Positions 1 through 8,705 of a stretch of 27,165 bases of DNA are shown here, piece after piece. Origin of the DNA: CAVORB01 sp964395315 (GTDB lineage Bacteria > Pseudomonadota > Gammaproteobacteria > Chromatiales > Chromatiaceae). Every line of letters begins with the position of its first letter. Within the stretch, counting starts at the first letter, position 1. The notes beneath the pieces are model-generated. The model made no database searches, was not told the DNA's origin, and saw only the letters and a program-made list of their open reading frames with translations. The stretch lies in assembly GCA_964395315.1 (NCBI GenBank), contig CAYNBI010000047.1, positions 1 through 27,165 of the forward strand, written 5' to 3'. Both the position numbers and the translations under genes were made by a program.

Positions 1-1
1 C

Positions 2-1000
2 CCCGAGGAACCGGCGAGTCAGGACCCCGGCGCGCTCCTCGCCCACGACAATCAGGACCGCGTGGCCCAGAGGCGGCCCGGCGGAGACGGACGCTACCTG
101 CTGGCCTCCGGCACCGGAGGTGTCCTGCCCGTCGACGATCCCCTCGCGGCGCACCCGCTCCTGGTCATCGCGGACATCGACGCGGCGGGCCGCGAGGGCC
201 GCATCCGCCTCGCCCTGCCCATCAGCGAGGCCACCTTGCGCGAGGCATTGGGAGAGCGCATCGAATCGCTGGAAGAGGTGTCTTGGGACCCGGTCCGCGA
301 GGCCGTGATCGCACGCCGGGAGGAGCGGCTCGGCGCCTTGACGCTCAGCTCCCAACCGGTGCCCGTCAGCGATCGGAGTCAGGCGGCGAGGCTGCTCGCG
401 CGACGGATCGCCGGGAACCTGGACCAGGCGCTGCGCTGGACCCCGGAGGCGCGCCAGCTTCAGGGCCGGGTCTCGTTCCTGCGCCGGGAGGAGCCCGACG
501 GCGGCTGGCCGGACCTCTCGGACGACTGGCTGGACGGCAACCTCCCTGTATGGCTCGGCCCCTGGCTCGAGGGCAAGCAATCGCTGGCGGAGTTGCGCGC
601 GCTGGACCTGCAGGCCGTTCTGCTCGCACTGCTCGATTGGGCGCAGCGCAAGCGGCTCGATGCGCAGGCCCCCGAGTTCCTGGTCACGCCCGCGGGAAAC
701 CGGCGGCGTTTCGACTACTCCAAAGGTGAGTCCCCGGTGATGGCGGTCCCGCTACAGGAAATGTTTGGCGCCGCGGAGACCCCGCGGGTATGCGGCGGGC
801 GCGTGCCCGTGATGCTGCACCTGCTGTCCCCCGCCCGCCGTCCGGTGCAGGTCACCCGCGATCTTGCGGGCTTCTGGGCCCGCGGCTACGCCGAGGTGCG
901 CAAGGAACTGCGGGGCCGCTACCCGAAGCATCACTGGCCCGACGACCCGATCAACGCCAAGCCCGTCGCAGGGGGAGTCAAGCGCCGACGACAGGCTTGA
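2..1000 (+). CDS. hrpB: ATP-dependent helicase HrpB, C-terminal part (5' end outside window)
   Basis: This is the C-terminal third of an HrpB-type DEAH-box RNA helicase. The frame is open from base 2 and has no plausible start: the GTG at 62 is an internal Val in a segment reading DRVAQRR, followed by GRYLLASG and GGVLPVDDPL, which matches the region after the ratchet domain in HrpB. The rest is the HrpB-specific C-terminal domain. Recognisable pieces are LPVWLGPWLEG, LLDWAQRKRLD, a basic AGNRRRFDYSKG segment, PVMAVPLQEMFG, VPVMLHLLSPARRPVQVT and a final RGRYPKHHWPDDP. The RecA-like motor domains lie upstream of the window. HrpB is a cytoplasmic helicase whose cellular role in most bacteria is not firmly established. 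The gene converges on the minus-strand gene ending at 1028, with 27 bp between the stops and no clear terminator. Confidence 0.93.
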   Translation, partial: PEEPASQDPGALLAHDNQDRVAQRRPGGDGRYLLASGTGGVLPVDDPLAAHPLLVIADIDAAGREGRIRLALPISEATLREALGERIESLEEVSWDPVREAVIARREERLGALTLSSQPVPVSDRSQAARLLARRIAGNLDQALRWTPEARQLQGRVSFLRREEPDGGWPDLSDDWLDGNLPVWLGPWLEGKQSLAELRALDLQAVLLALLDWAQRKRLDAQAPEFLVTPAGNRRRFDYSKGESPVMAVPLQEMFGAAETPRVCGGRVPVMLHLLSPARRPVQVTRDLAGFWARGYAEVRKELRGRYPKHHWPDDPINAKPVAGGVKRRRQA

Positions 1001-1027
1001 GCGGGATGTCGCGGCCAACACGCCTCC

Positions 1028-4000
1028 CTACCCGCCAACGGCGGCGTACTCCGTAACGACAATGATCCCGATGGCCAGCACCCAGGCGAGGGCCCTGAAC
1101 ACCGGCTCGTTGTACCACTGGGTGTAGGCGCCGTCGTGGATGGACTCGATGCGCTGCACCAGGCGGCGCAGCTTCTCGGACTGGGTCGGGGCCGCTGCCT
1201 GCTCGATACCGGTCACCTCCTCCCTGAGATCCTCTACCAGACGCTCCCGAACCCGCCGCGCCGCGCCGCGCAGCCGCAGGCTGGAGAGCAGCCCGATCCC
1301 GATCGAGAGCACGATCAGGACCATCACGCTCACCGGCGTGTTCCAGTTGTCGAAGCGCGTGCTCAATGACAGCAGCAGAAACAGGATGATGATAAACGGG
1401 AGATGGATGACCGTGGCGGCCGGCCCGGTGCGGTCGGCGATGAACTCCGTGGTGATCCAGTGGCCGAGCGGCCCCCGGGTCTGCTGATCCACGGAGCAGC
1501 CGGCGGCGTGGGTGTTGACCGGCCACCTGATGCGCTTGCCCTCGAGACGGCGCAGCAGGCCGCTGCAGAGCAACGCCTCGTCCACCGCGCCGAACAGCAG
1601 CACCATGAACGGCACCCCGACGAGGAACCAGGCGTTGAAGAAGGCAAACCAGTAGGCCGGTTCGCCGCGATGCGGGGTGATCGGGTCAACGAAGCCGTAG
1701 ACCAGCACGAAGGCGAACAGCCAGAACAGGGCCGCGGACGGCAACACGCGGCGCAGCCGCGCGGCGGGGGACGCATGGCAGCAGTACAGCCCCCATTCGC
1801 TGGTCGCGCATAGCTCCTTGGCAGCGGCATCGCTGCCGCGGCGCTGCGACCCGCCGAACAGCCTGCAGATGCGCTCCGCGATCGATGGGACCGGCGGCAG
1901 CTCAGCGCTGACCCGGGGATGGTCGTCCGCCGCGCGCCAGAAGGAGAAGCAGGGCGCCGACCCCGGTTCCGAGGCGCCCCCGCCGAGCTCATATCGAGCT
2001 TCGATCCGGCGGTCCGCCTGACGAACCTGCCGCCATCCGAAGATCAGGCACAGGCAGGCGGCCCAGCCCGCGAGCAGGCGCACGATCTCCGAGGGCCAGA
2101 TGCTGATGCCGCTGAACCAGGCGAACGGCTCCTCGTTCATCGCGACGACGGGCAGCAGCCAAAACAGGGCCGCTGCAAGATAGATCAGCGTGACGATCAA
2201 CGCCCCGTATCCGGCAACAATGGATTCGGGCGTCGTCATCCGCAAAGCGCTTGAAACCGGCGCCGGCTCCGGGGTCTCGCGCTCGCCGGCGTTCTCCGCC
2301 TCCGCGCCCCCCGCTTTTCCGTTGCCTCGGCGGCGGGGCCATCCCAACCAGGCGTGCACCCGATGACGCAGAGGCGGCGCCGCCACCGGCACCAGAACCA
2401 GCGCGAGCATCAGGGTCAGTGCCACGCTCGGCGCGTGGGAGCCGAGAAACTCCCGCATGCCGGACCGCCACGGCTCGGGATGCCTGCTAGCCACCGCGCG
2501 CATCGACGCCTGCTCTGGGTCCTCGGCTCCCGTGTCCGCGTCATAGGCGGTCCGGTCCGCCGAGCCCGTCGAACGGCCGGAATCCGGCTGGGTCAGGCCG
2601 AAGAAGCGGCCATAGCCGACCTCGAACACCCGCGCTGCCTCGGCGGCGACGCGGGAGGCGTCCCGCGGATCCGATCCGCTGGTTCGCCCAAGCTCGTCCT
2701 CGCCTCCCTGCAAGGTGCGCAGGACGGTGAGGAAAAGGGCCGTCTGGTAGGAGTGGCGAAAGGGCGGGATCTTGCCCTGCAGGTCCTCGCCCCCGTCGAA
2801 GGAGCGGCGCAGGGTCAGACCATAAGGCGCGGCGATGACCAGGTTGCGCGTCCAACGGAACACCTTGGCGTCGAGAAATCCGGCGTCCAGGTCGGTGGTG
2901 AAATACAGGTGCGCGGGAAACTTTTCCTTGAGCGCCTGCAGAATCATCAGCTTGTCGTAGTAATCGTTGCCCAGGATGCCAAAGGCCTTGATCGAGCCCT
3001 GGTCCCGCTGCTTGAGCGAGCGGTCCAGCTCCTGGATCTGCAGAGCGAGACGGCGCAGGTAGTCGTACTGGCCAGTGCCCGCGGCGGGCTCCTTGAACCC
3101 CGCGTCCGTCCCCGCTGCGAGGGCCAGGATGTTGACCTTGCCCTCCTTGTCCACCGCGGCGGCCGCACGCGCAGCGACGTCCCCGTCCAGTCCGCGCACG
3201 TAGGAGAAGCCGTGCACCCAGGGCAGTCCGTCCTTCAGGCGGTCCGTGCATTGGTCCCGTGACGTCCGGGCACAGGCGTCATCATTATCGCCCGCGCATA
3301 GGCTCCGCGACTCCCCATCGCACCAGCGGCGCCGGACCTCCTTGGTGAACAGCACCGGCAGCGTGCGTCCGAACTTGGTGTCCCACTCGGATACAACCAC
3401 CACGTGGTCGCGCGCCGCCTCCGCGGGACCCTCGCCGGAGCCGAGCAGGCGGTCGAGCCGAAAATCGCTGAACATCCCCGGAATCTTGCTGGCGTGCCCG
3501 TAACGCGCGGTTGGGTCGATGCCCCGGCGTTGGAGCTCGTCCACGAGCGCGGCGATGAGGACATCGTCGGTGGCCACCGTCCGTTGCACGGCCAGGGTGG
3601 CGCAGCGCGTACCCTGCCCGTTTCTGATCTCGACGGGACCGTCCGGCACCTGCTTGGGCACCAGCTCCGACCAGGGGGCGGTAGCGAGCGGCGATACCAG
3701 CTTGAAGTTGACCGGCTCGTCTCCCCAGAGGCCTGCAGGCCCGCCAGCGTCATCCGCGCTCTGCTCCGGCCCGTTGTCGATGTGGGCATAGCTGTTCCGG
3801 CAGTCTCCGCCGCTCCATCCGAGCAGCTCCACGTACATCGCCTCCAGGCTGTCGGAGCTCACGGGACCGACTACGCGCACGGCGCAGGACCCGAACCTCG
3901 CCGGGCGCGCCGTGCGGTCACCCTCCCCTGCATCGCCGGTTGCCTGCCCGCAGACAAACGACGGTGCGCCGCTCGCATCGTTTCGTTTTGGATAGCCGAG

Positions 4001-4678
4001 GTCCGCGAGCATGCGGTCGACCATGGTCAGGGGTCCGGACGCGCCAGCCCCCGCCGCATCGCCGCGGAGGATTTCGGTCTCGCTGCCCAGGTCACGACTG
4101 ACCGCCTCGTCATTTAGCCAGAGGACCAGAACCAGCCGCCGCTGCGGCCCCAGGTCTTGCTTGAACGCCTCGAACGGTACCTCGACGGTGAGGCCCGGGT
4201 TCCCCGTCGGACTCCAGCGCCAGACGCCGACGCGGTCCGCGCGGAGCGGCGGAAACCCGGCGGCGGCGAGTCCTGCATGAACGGCCACCCGTATCCGCAG
4301 GCGAGCCTCGCGCACCGCCGGGTGGGGGGCACCCGAGACCATGACCGGCATGATCAGCAGCCGCGTCTCCGCGTTGGTTCGGCTGAGATAGCGCAGATAG
4401 CTTGTGACCGGCGGCCCGGACGCATCGGCATCGGACAGCCTGTCGGCGCCGGATCTACCCTGATCTCCGCTCGGCGCGGGTACCCGGGCAACGGCCTCGA
4501 AGGGGTCCTCCCAGATGCGCGCCGGGACGTTCTCGAAGGGACCCGAGGGCTCAGGACTGATGCGGGCGGCTGGAGGGCGATCGGATTGAAGCGGCGGTTG
4601 ATGCAGTAGGGCGGCCAGCACCAGCATGGCGGCAACCAGGATGCCGGACAGGTTGATCGGAAGCTGCTGTCCGCCCAT
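1028..4678 (-). CDS. large membrane protein of unknown function, extracytoplasmic N-terminal part and multi-pass C-terminal part
   Basis: I do not recognise a named family for this 1216-residue protein. Visible architecture: one N-terminal hydrophobic segment (about residues 9-27), then about 720 mostly soluble residues likely to face the periplasm, then about eight hydrophobic segments (near 750-770, 822-846, 863-880, 975-995, 1010-1030, 1090-1105, 1115-1133 and 1197-1216). The soluble part contains VVVVSEWDTKFGRTLP, VHGFSYVRGLDGD, FGILGNDYYDKLMILQAL and LYFTTDLDAGFLD. The alternating strand/helix pattern around these suggests an alpha/beta fold like periplasmic binding domains; that is inference only. 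The start at ATG 4678 has a good ribosome binding site (AGGAG, 6 nt spacing). It is monocistronic as seen, convergent with hrpB. The 250 bp upstream of it carry no gene. A sensor or receptor role is possible but unproven. Confidence 0.8.
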   Translation of the reverse strand: MGGQQLPINLSGILVAAMLVLAALLHQPPLQSDRPPAARISPEPSGPFENVPARIWEDPFEAVARVPAPSGDQGRSGADRLSDADASGPPVTSYLRYLSRTNAETRLLIMPVMVSGAPHPAVREARLRIRVAVHAGLAAAGFPPLRADRVGVWRWSPTGNPGLTVEVPFEAFKQDLGPQRRLVLVLWLNDEAVSRDLGSETEILRGDAAGAGASGPLTMVDRMLADLGYPKRNDASGAPSFVCGQATGDAGEGDRTARPARFGSCAVRVVGPVSSDSLEAMYVELLGWSGGDCRNSYAHIDNGPEQSADDAGGPAGLWGDEPVNFKLVSPLATAPWSELVPKQVPDGPVEIRNGQGTRCATLAVQRTVATDDVLIAALVDELQRRGIDPTARYGHASKIPGMFSDFRLDRLLGSGEGPAEAARDHVVVVSEWDTKFGRTLPVLFTKEVRRRWCDGESRSLCAGDNDDACARTSRDQCTDRLKDGLPWVHGFSYVRGLDGDVAARAAAAVDKEGKVNILALAAGTDAGFKEPAAGTGQYDYLRRLALQIQELDRSLKQRDQGSIKAFGILGNDYYDKLMILQALKEKFPAHLYFTTDLDAGFLDAKVFRWTRNLVIAAPYGLTLRRSFDGGEDLQGKIPPFRHSYQTALFLTVLRTLQGGEDELGRTSGSDPRDASRVAAEAARVFEVGYGRFFGLTQPDSGRSTGSADRTAYDADTGAEDPEQASMRAVASRHPEPWRSGMREFLGSHAPSVALTLMLALVLVPVAAPPLRHRVHAWLGWPRRRGNGKAGGAEAENAGERETPEPAPVSSALRMTTPESIVAGYGALIVTLIYLAAALFWLLPVVAMNEEPFAWFSGISIWPSEIVRLLAGWAACLCLIFGWRQVRQADRRIEARYELGGGASEPGSAPCFSFWRAADDHPRVSAELPPVPSIAERICRLFGGSQRRGSDAAAKELCATSEWGLYCCHASPAARLRRVLPSAALFWLFAFVLVYGFVDPITPHRGEPAYWFAFFNAWFLVGVPFMVLLFGAVDEALLCSGLLRRLEGKRIRWPVNTHAAGCSVDQQTRGPLGHWITTEFIADRTGPAATVIHLPFIIILFLLLSLSTRFDNWNTPVSVMVLIVLSIGIGLLSSLRLRGAARRVRERLVEDLREEVTGIEQAAAPTQSEKLRRLVQRIESIHDGAYTQWYNEPVFRALAWVLAIGIIVVTEYAAVGG

Positions 4679-4928
4679 GGCAATCTCCTGACCCCTTCGC
4701 TATCCCGCCGGACAAGGCGTGGTCGGCTCGGCGCGCGTCAGCCGCCGGCAAGTAGGCCCAAGTTTAGCGGCCGGGAGAGGAACTGGAACGGAAATTTCCT
4801 AACGTGCAGGTAGGAGAATCCTGAACATGCCCGCGAGCGCACCGAACCGCGTTCCGATTGATCCGCCAACTTGGCATGCGATCGAGCGAAAACGAGGTCC
4901 GCGGAGGGTGAGGCCTGGTCGACTCCCT

Positions 4929-5711
4929 TCAGGACGCGTACGCGGGCTGGATGACGGCGAACACGGCGCCCTGGGGATCCTGGAGGTAGGCGAAACGGCC
5001 CACGTTGTCGATCTCCATGGCGGGGAACAGGGTCCTGCCGCCGAGACGCTCCGACTCCGCCACGGTGGCATCGCAGTCCTGCACGCAGAAATAGACGGTC
5101 CAGTTCGGAGGCACCGGACCCCAGTCGTCGCCGATCTTCATCATCCCGCCGACCTCATGCCCGGCGCCGACGAAGATCTGGTACTGACCTTGCGTCACGC
5201 TCTCGCTGGTCCTGGCCGTCCAGCCAAAGAGACCCTTGTAGAAGCCCTCAGCCCGCGCCGTGTCGCCGGTCTGCAGCTCCAGCCAGCACTGGGAGCCGGG
5301 CGCATTCTGCAGCTCGGCGCCGGCGTGCTCGCCCGGCTGCCAGAGGCAGAATACGGCGCCGGTCGGGTCCTGGATCGCCGCCATGCGCCCGGCGCTCATC
5401 ACCTCCATGGGCGGCATCAGAACCCGTCCGCCCAGGCGGACGGCGGTCTCGGCCGCCGCGTCGGCATCGTCCACCGAGACGTAGGCCTGCCAGCGCGGGT
5501 GATCCCCCATGTCAGGACCCAGCGGGAACAACGCACAGACGCGCCTTCCCTGGTAGAGCAGCATCGTGTACGGAACTCCCTGGTCCGTGGGCACATCGAC
5601 TGCGGTCCAGCCGAAGAGCCGGGTATAGAAGTCCTGTGCAGCGCCGGCGTCGGTCGTGGCGAGATCAACCCAGCAGAAGGTTCCGGGTGCATGGGTGGCG
5701 CTATCGCTCAT
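4929..5711 (-). CDS. VOC family protein with two glyoxalase-like domains
   Basis: This 260-residue protein has two tandem vicinal-oxygen-chelate (glyoxalase/bleomycin-resistance/dioxygenase) domains. Each begins with the same pattern: GTFCWVDLATTDAGAAQDFY..LFGW near residue 9, and GSQCWLELQTGDTARAEGFY..LFGW near residue 138. Each ends with a typical last strand, DPTGAVFCLWQPG and DPQGAVFAVIQPA. The duplicated arrangement is usual for COG3324-type proteins, where two domains form one pseudo-dimer. The substrate cannot be told from sequence; many relatives are simply annotated as VOC family proteins. I chose ATG 5711 over the GTG three codons upstream because ATG with a GAGAG tract 8-9 nt before it is the better start. 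It lies 16 bp downstream of the membrane-protein gene ending at 5728 on the same strand, so the two are probably co-transcribed. Confidence 0.9.
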   Translation of the reverse strand: MSDSATHAPGTFCWVDLATTDAGAAQDFYTRLFGWTAVDVPTDQGVPYTMLLYQGRRVCALFPLGPDMGDHPRWQAYVSVDDADAAAETAVRLGGRVLMPPMEVMSAGRMAAIQDPTGAVFCLWQPGEHAGAELQNAPGSQCWLELQTGDTARAEGFYKGLFGWTARTSESVTQGQYQIFVGAGHEVGGMMKIGDDWGPVPPNWTVYFCVQDCDATVAESERLGGRTLFPAMEIDNVGRFAYLQDPQGAVFAVIQPAYAS

Positions 5712-5727
5712 TGCTGACACTCTCTGG

Positions 5728-6336
5728 TCACGCGTCTCTGACGGAATCGGGCTCTTCGGCCGCCTGCTTCAGTGCCGGGGCGGCGGGCTGCGCCTCGATG
5801 ACCCGCAGCGGCTTCTCCCGGTTGAGCAGGCGCCGGGCGCCGAAGCCCAGCCGATCCTGGCGGGCGCGCACCCCGTAGCCGAGGGCCGCGCCGCCGGCGG
5901 TGGATAGCGTGAGCAAGCCGAGGGTCACCATCTGCGTCATCAGCAGGACCACCCCGACCCCGGCCGCACCGCCGATCATCACCCCGGTCTTCAGGTTGCT
6001 GCCGCTGCGCGCCCGGCGGCGCTCGCGATCGAGCCTGCGCTGGGAGGTCTTGACCTCCTTGGTCTTCTCTTGTTCGGCGCGCACGCGGATCTTCTCCCGC
6101 TCACGGGAAAAGCTCTCCTTGGCCCTGGCCACGGACTCGCGGCGGGCGCCATCGGCAATGGAGGTGAACCAGAGGGCGGTGAGCCCGCCGATGCTCAGGT
6201 TGAGCAGGAGAAAAAGCAGACCCGTCTGCTCGAGGTTCGTCTTGAGGGCGGTCACCACCAACAGCACCGTGGCCCCCTGCACGAGCAGGATGCCGATGAG
6301 GTACCTGACGAGATTGGTGACGCTGAAGCGGAACAT
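5728..6336 (-). CDS. small membrane protein with central coiled coil, unknown function
   Basis: Unassigned 202-residue protein. It starts with two adjacent hydrophobic helices (about residues 8-29 and 40-60), then a long highly charged stretch rich in Arg, Glu and Lys (about 65-113, REREKIRVRAEQEKTKEVK), predicted as helical coiled coil. Two further short hydrophobic segments follow (about 117-150), rich in Gly and Ala, and a hydrophilic tail. This pattern suggests an inner-membrane protein with a cytoplasmic charged linker. The start ATG at 6336 has only a weak ribosome binding site. The gene is directly upstream of the VOC gene (16 bp), so it probably leads a two-gene transcript, but nothing in the sequence says the two products work together. 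Confidence 0.75.
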   Translation of the reverse strand: MFRFSVTNLVRYLIGILLVQGATVLLVVTALKTNLEQTGLLFLLLNLSIGGLTALWFTSIADGARRESVARAKESFSREREKIRVRAEQEKTKEVKTSQRRLDRERRRARSGSNLKTGVMIGGAAGVGVVLLMTQMVTLGLLTLSTAGGAALGYGVRARQDRLGFGARRLLNREKPLRVIEAQPAAPALKQAAEEPDSVRDA

Positions 6337-6641
6337 GAAACGCCGTTGAAGCCCTTTGCCTGCTATTGTCCCCCAGCCTGCCCGGACGCCGCATCCGCTT
6401 TTCGCGTCACGCCGGGAGACGAAGGGCGATTGCGGCTACGGGGTTCTGCCTCTTCCGAGATAATAGCCTACCGCTCCTCGCCACCGCACGGATTGAGCCT
6501 AACTTGGCGACTTCACCGTAAGACCGAGTGAACCGCCCCTGTCATCCCCGGGACCGCTTTGCGCGAGTCAGGCAACTCGGCCGGAGTTTGTGAGCCGAGC
6601 ATCGATTGCGCTAATGTTTCGTTCTGAGCTTTGCGCAGGGG
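6337..6641. other. divergent intergenic region
   Basis: About 305 bases separate the minus-strand membrane-protein gene from the plus-strand diguanylate cyclase gene; promoters for both must lie here. The only motif of note is GATAAT at 6459-6464, a possible plus-strand -10 element, but I find no fitting -35 box at 16-18 bp. No RNA gene or repeat is visible. If the cyclase starts at 6738 rather than 6642, its leader is nearly 100 bases longer. Confidence 0.4.
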
Positions 6642-6737
6642 ATGAACCCTGACGGGGAATCGGACGATCAAGGACCAACGGCCAGCCAGAGGCCTCAGCG
6701 ATTCCTGACCGGACTGATCTCGAAGGCGCAATTTCCG

Positions 6738-7826
6738 ATGAATACCTACAGCGAGTTCGGGATCTACCCCAGCGCGGAAGCGCGATCGATGCACGTCCTG
6801 GTCGTTGACGATTCGGACGACCTGCGTGCGTTGGTGCGTCGTTTCCTGCAAGGAGGGGGATTCGCGGGCATCTCAGAGGTCGCGTCGGCCGAGGAAGCCT
6901 ACGACCTCATCGGGCTTACGAGCCGGGATAGGGCCGTGCCGGTCTGGGTTGACCTGATCCTGATGGATATCGATCTGCCCGGGGCCAGCGGAATCCAAGC
7001 CTGCCGCCGAATCAAGTCCGACGCCCGATTCCGCGACGTACCGATCGTCGTGATCACGGCCAGCAACGACATGACCTTGCTGCGGCAGTCGTTCGCCGTC
7101 GGTGCCAGCGACTACATCACCAAGCCGATCCACCGTGTCGAGCTATTGGCCCGGGTGGATTCTGCGTGCAGGCTCAAGGTCGAGATGGACCGCAGGAAGG
7201 AAAGAGAGCAGGAGCTTCTGGAGGTGAAAAGTGTCCTCCAACGCGCAAATGAAGAGCTGGCGCGCGCCAATCAGGAGCTGGAACGCCTTTCCCGCGCCGA
7301 TGCCCTTACCGGCATTGCCAACCGGCGCCTTTTCGACGAGATATTCGAACGGGAATGGGACAGGGCCAGGCGCGACCAAAGCGCGCTCTCGCTGGCCCTT
7401 GTCGATATCGACGAGTTCAAGCTCTACAACGACACCTATGGTCACCAGCGCGGCGATGCCTGCCTGAGGGCCGTGGCGCAGGCCCTGGATTCCAAGGTAA
7501 GGCGCAGTTCCGACCTCGTGGCCCGTTACGGTGGCGAGGAGTTCGCCGCGATCCTTCCCGGCGTCGGCGAGCAGGAGGCCTTGGACATGGCATGGTCATT
7601 GACCCGACTGGTTGCGGATCAACAGATCGAGCACGCATCCTCGAGGGTGTCAGACCACGTGACTGTCAGCGTTGGCATTGCCACGACGATACCGTCTCCG
7701 GAGCAGATGCCAACGAAACTGATCGCTCAGGCCGACAAGGCACTGTACCGGTCCAAAGCGACCGGGAGAAACCGCGTGACGCACGCGCGGGACATGCCTG
7801 CAGAAACCGGCCCCGGCGCTCACTAG
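6738..7826 (+). CDS. response regulator with GGDEF domain (diguanylate cyclase, PleD/WspR-like)
   Basis: A cytoplasmic two-domain protein predicted to make cyclic di-GMP when phosphorylated. Counting from ATG 6738, the receiver domain spans about residues 18-135: acidic pair in VLVVDDSDD, phosphoacceptor Asp77 in LMDIDLPGASG, the Thr in VITASND and the conserved Lys in YITKPI. A charged helix (about 135-185, many Glu/Lys/Arg) links to the GGDEF domain. That domain has DALTGIANRR, the active-site GGEEF at 265-269 and, five residues before it, RSSD, an intact RxxD inhibitory site. All residues needed for catalysis are present. No partner histidine kinase is next to it. Start is uncertain: an in-frame ATG at 6642 would add 32 residues with no domain content, and its AGGGG tract sits too close to the ATG to be a normal ribosome binding site; 6738 has GAAGG at about 11 nt. 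Confidence 0.92.
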   Translation: MNTYSEFGIYPSAEARSMHVLVVDDSDDLRALVRRFLQGGGFAGISEVASAEEAYDLIGLTSRDRAVPVWVDLILMDIDLPGASGIQACRRIKSDARFRDVPIVVITASNDMTLLRQSFAVGASDYITKPIHRVELLARVDSACRLKVEMDRRKEREQELLEVKSVLQRANEELARANQELERLSRADALTGIANRRLFDEIFEREWDRARRDQSALSLALVDIDEFKLYNDTYGHQRGDACLRAVAQALDSKVRRSSDLVARYGGEEFAAILPGVGEQEALDMAWSLTRLVADQQIEHASSRVSDHVTVSVGIATTIPSPEQMPTKLIAQADKALYRSKATGRNRVTHARDMPAETGPGAH

Positions 7827-7853
7827 CAGGCCGCAGACGCTTCTCTGGCCTGC
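7826..7853 (+). terminator. possible hairpin terminator after the GGDEF gene
   Basis: GCAGGCC (7826-7832) pairs perfectly with GGCCTGC (7847-7853), with an additional inner AGA/TCT pairing. It begins in the stop codon of the cyclase gene. There is no T-tract after it, so it may be only a stabilising 3' structure. Confidence 0.35.
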
Positions 7854-8105
7854 ACGGGGCGCGTCTCCCCTGCTTTCAGCCCCGAATCCGGGGGAGTAGT
7901 TCCGCCTCTCGGCGGGTGTCGGGCATCGCGTTAGCCAGGCATCCCACCAGCCGTTGAGGCGCCCGAGACGCAACAGGCTGTCGGCGGCGCCGCTCGTTAC
8001 CCTCGGCCTGCATCCAGCCCGGGCGCCCGCGAGGTCCCGCGCTTGCATCCCGGTCCCGAATCCTGCAATGCTGCCGTTGCGATCGAACTTCCCGCAGCGC
8101 AAGTC

Positions 8106-8705
8106 ATGACAGGCATCGAGAAACCCTTTTCTCCGGCATGCGAGGAAAACAAGCTCCCGATTCGGGACGTGCTTTCGCTTTACCTTGCCGACGCCGAGAC
8201 GCTGCTCGAGATCGGCAGCGGAACCGGGCAGCACGCCGTTTTCTTCGCCCGAAGCTTTCCCCGCGTCCGCTGGCAGCCGAGCGACGTGATGGAGAACCTT
8301 CCGGGTATTCGCCTGTGGCTGGACGAGGCGCGGCTCCCCAATCTCATGGCGCCGATGGAGCTCGATGTCACCGCCGAGTGGCCAGAGGATCGCTTCGACG
8401 CGGTGTTCAGCGCCAACACGGCCCACATCATGTCCGAATGCGAAGTCGCGGCCATGATGCGCGGTATTCCCGGAGTGCTGGTCGAGGGCGGGGTGTTCGC
8501 ACTCTACGGGCCGTTCAACTACGGGGGCCGTTTCACCAGCGAGAGCAACGCGCGCTTCGATCTGGCACTCAGGCAGCGCGACCCGCGCAGTGGCGTCAAG
8601 GACTTCGAGACGCTCGACGCCCTGGCGTGCGCGTCCGGGATGTCGCTGGCCGGAGATCACGAGATGCCCGCGAACAACCGCACCCTGGTCTGGCGGCGGG
8701 TATGA
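8106..8705 (+). CDS. DUF938 family SAM-dependent methyltransferase
   Basis: This 199-residue protein belongs to the DUF938 family of class I methyltransferase-like proteins. The family opening KPFSPACEENKLPI is at residues 6-19, the SAM-binding glycine loop LEIGSGTGQH at 34-43, and WQPSD (acidic residue of motif II) follows. DAVFSANTAHIMS and FALYGPFNYGGRFTSESNARFD are the family's most conserved later blocks. The protein ends in NNRTLVWRR, which is also typical. The substrate is unknown for the family. I start it at ATG 8106 because family members begin only a few residues before KPFSPAC; an upstream ATG at 8043 would add unrelated residues. The ribosome binding site is weak. Its stop overlaps the next start (ATGA at 8702-8705), so translation with the deacylase gene is probably coupled. 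Confidence 0.92.
   Translation: MTGIEKPFSPACEENKLPIRDVLSLYLADAETLLEIGSGTGQHAVFFARSFPRVRWQPSDVMENLPGIRLWLDEARLPNLMAPMELDVTAEWPEDRFDAVFSANTAHIMSECEVAAMMRGIPGVLVEGGVFALYGPFNYGGRFTSESNARFDLALRQRDPRSGVKDFETLDALACASGMSLAGDHEMPANNRTLVWRRV

Noticed and set aside
7929..7980. GTTAGCC followed by GCAAC, considered as an integron attC site
   Set aside because: The paired R and L boxes of an attC site are not present in the needed order, and there is no integrase or cassette structure.
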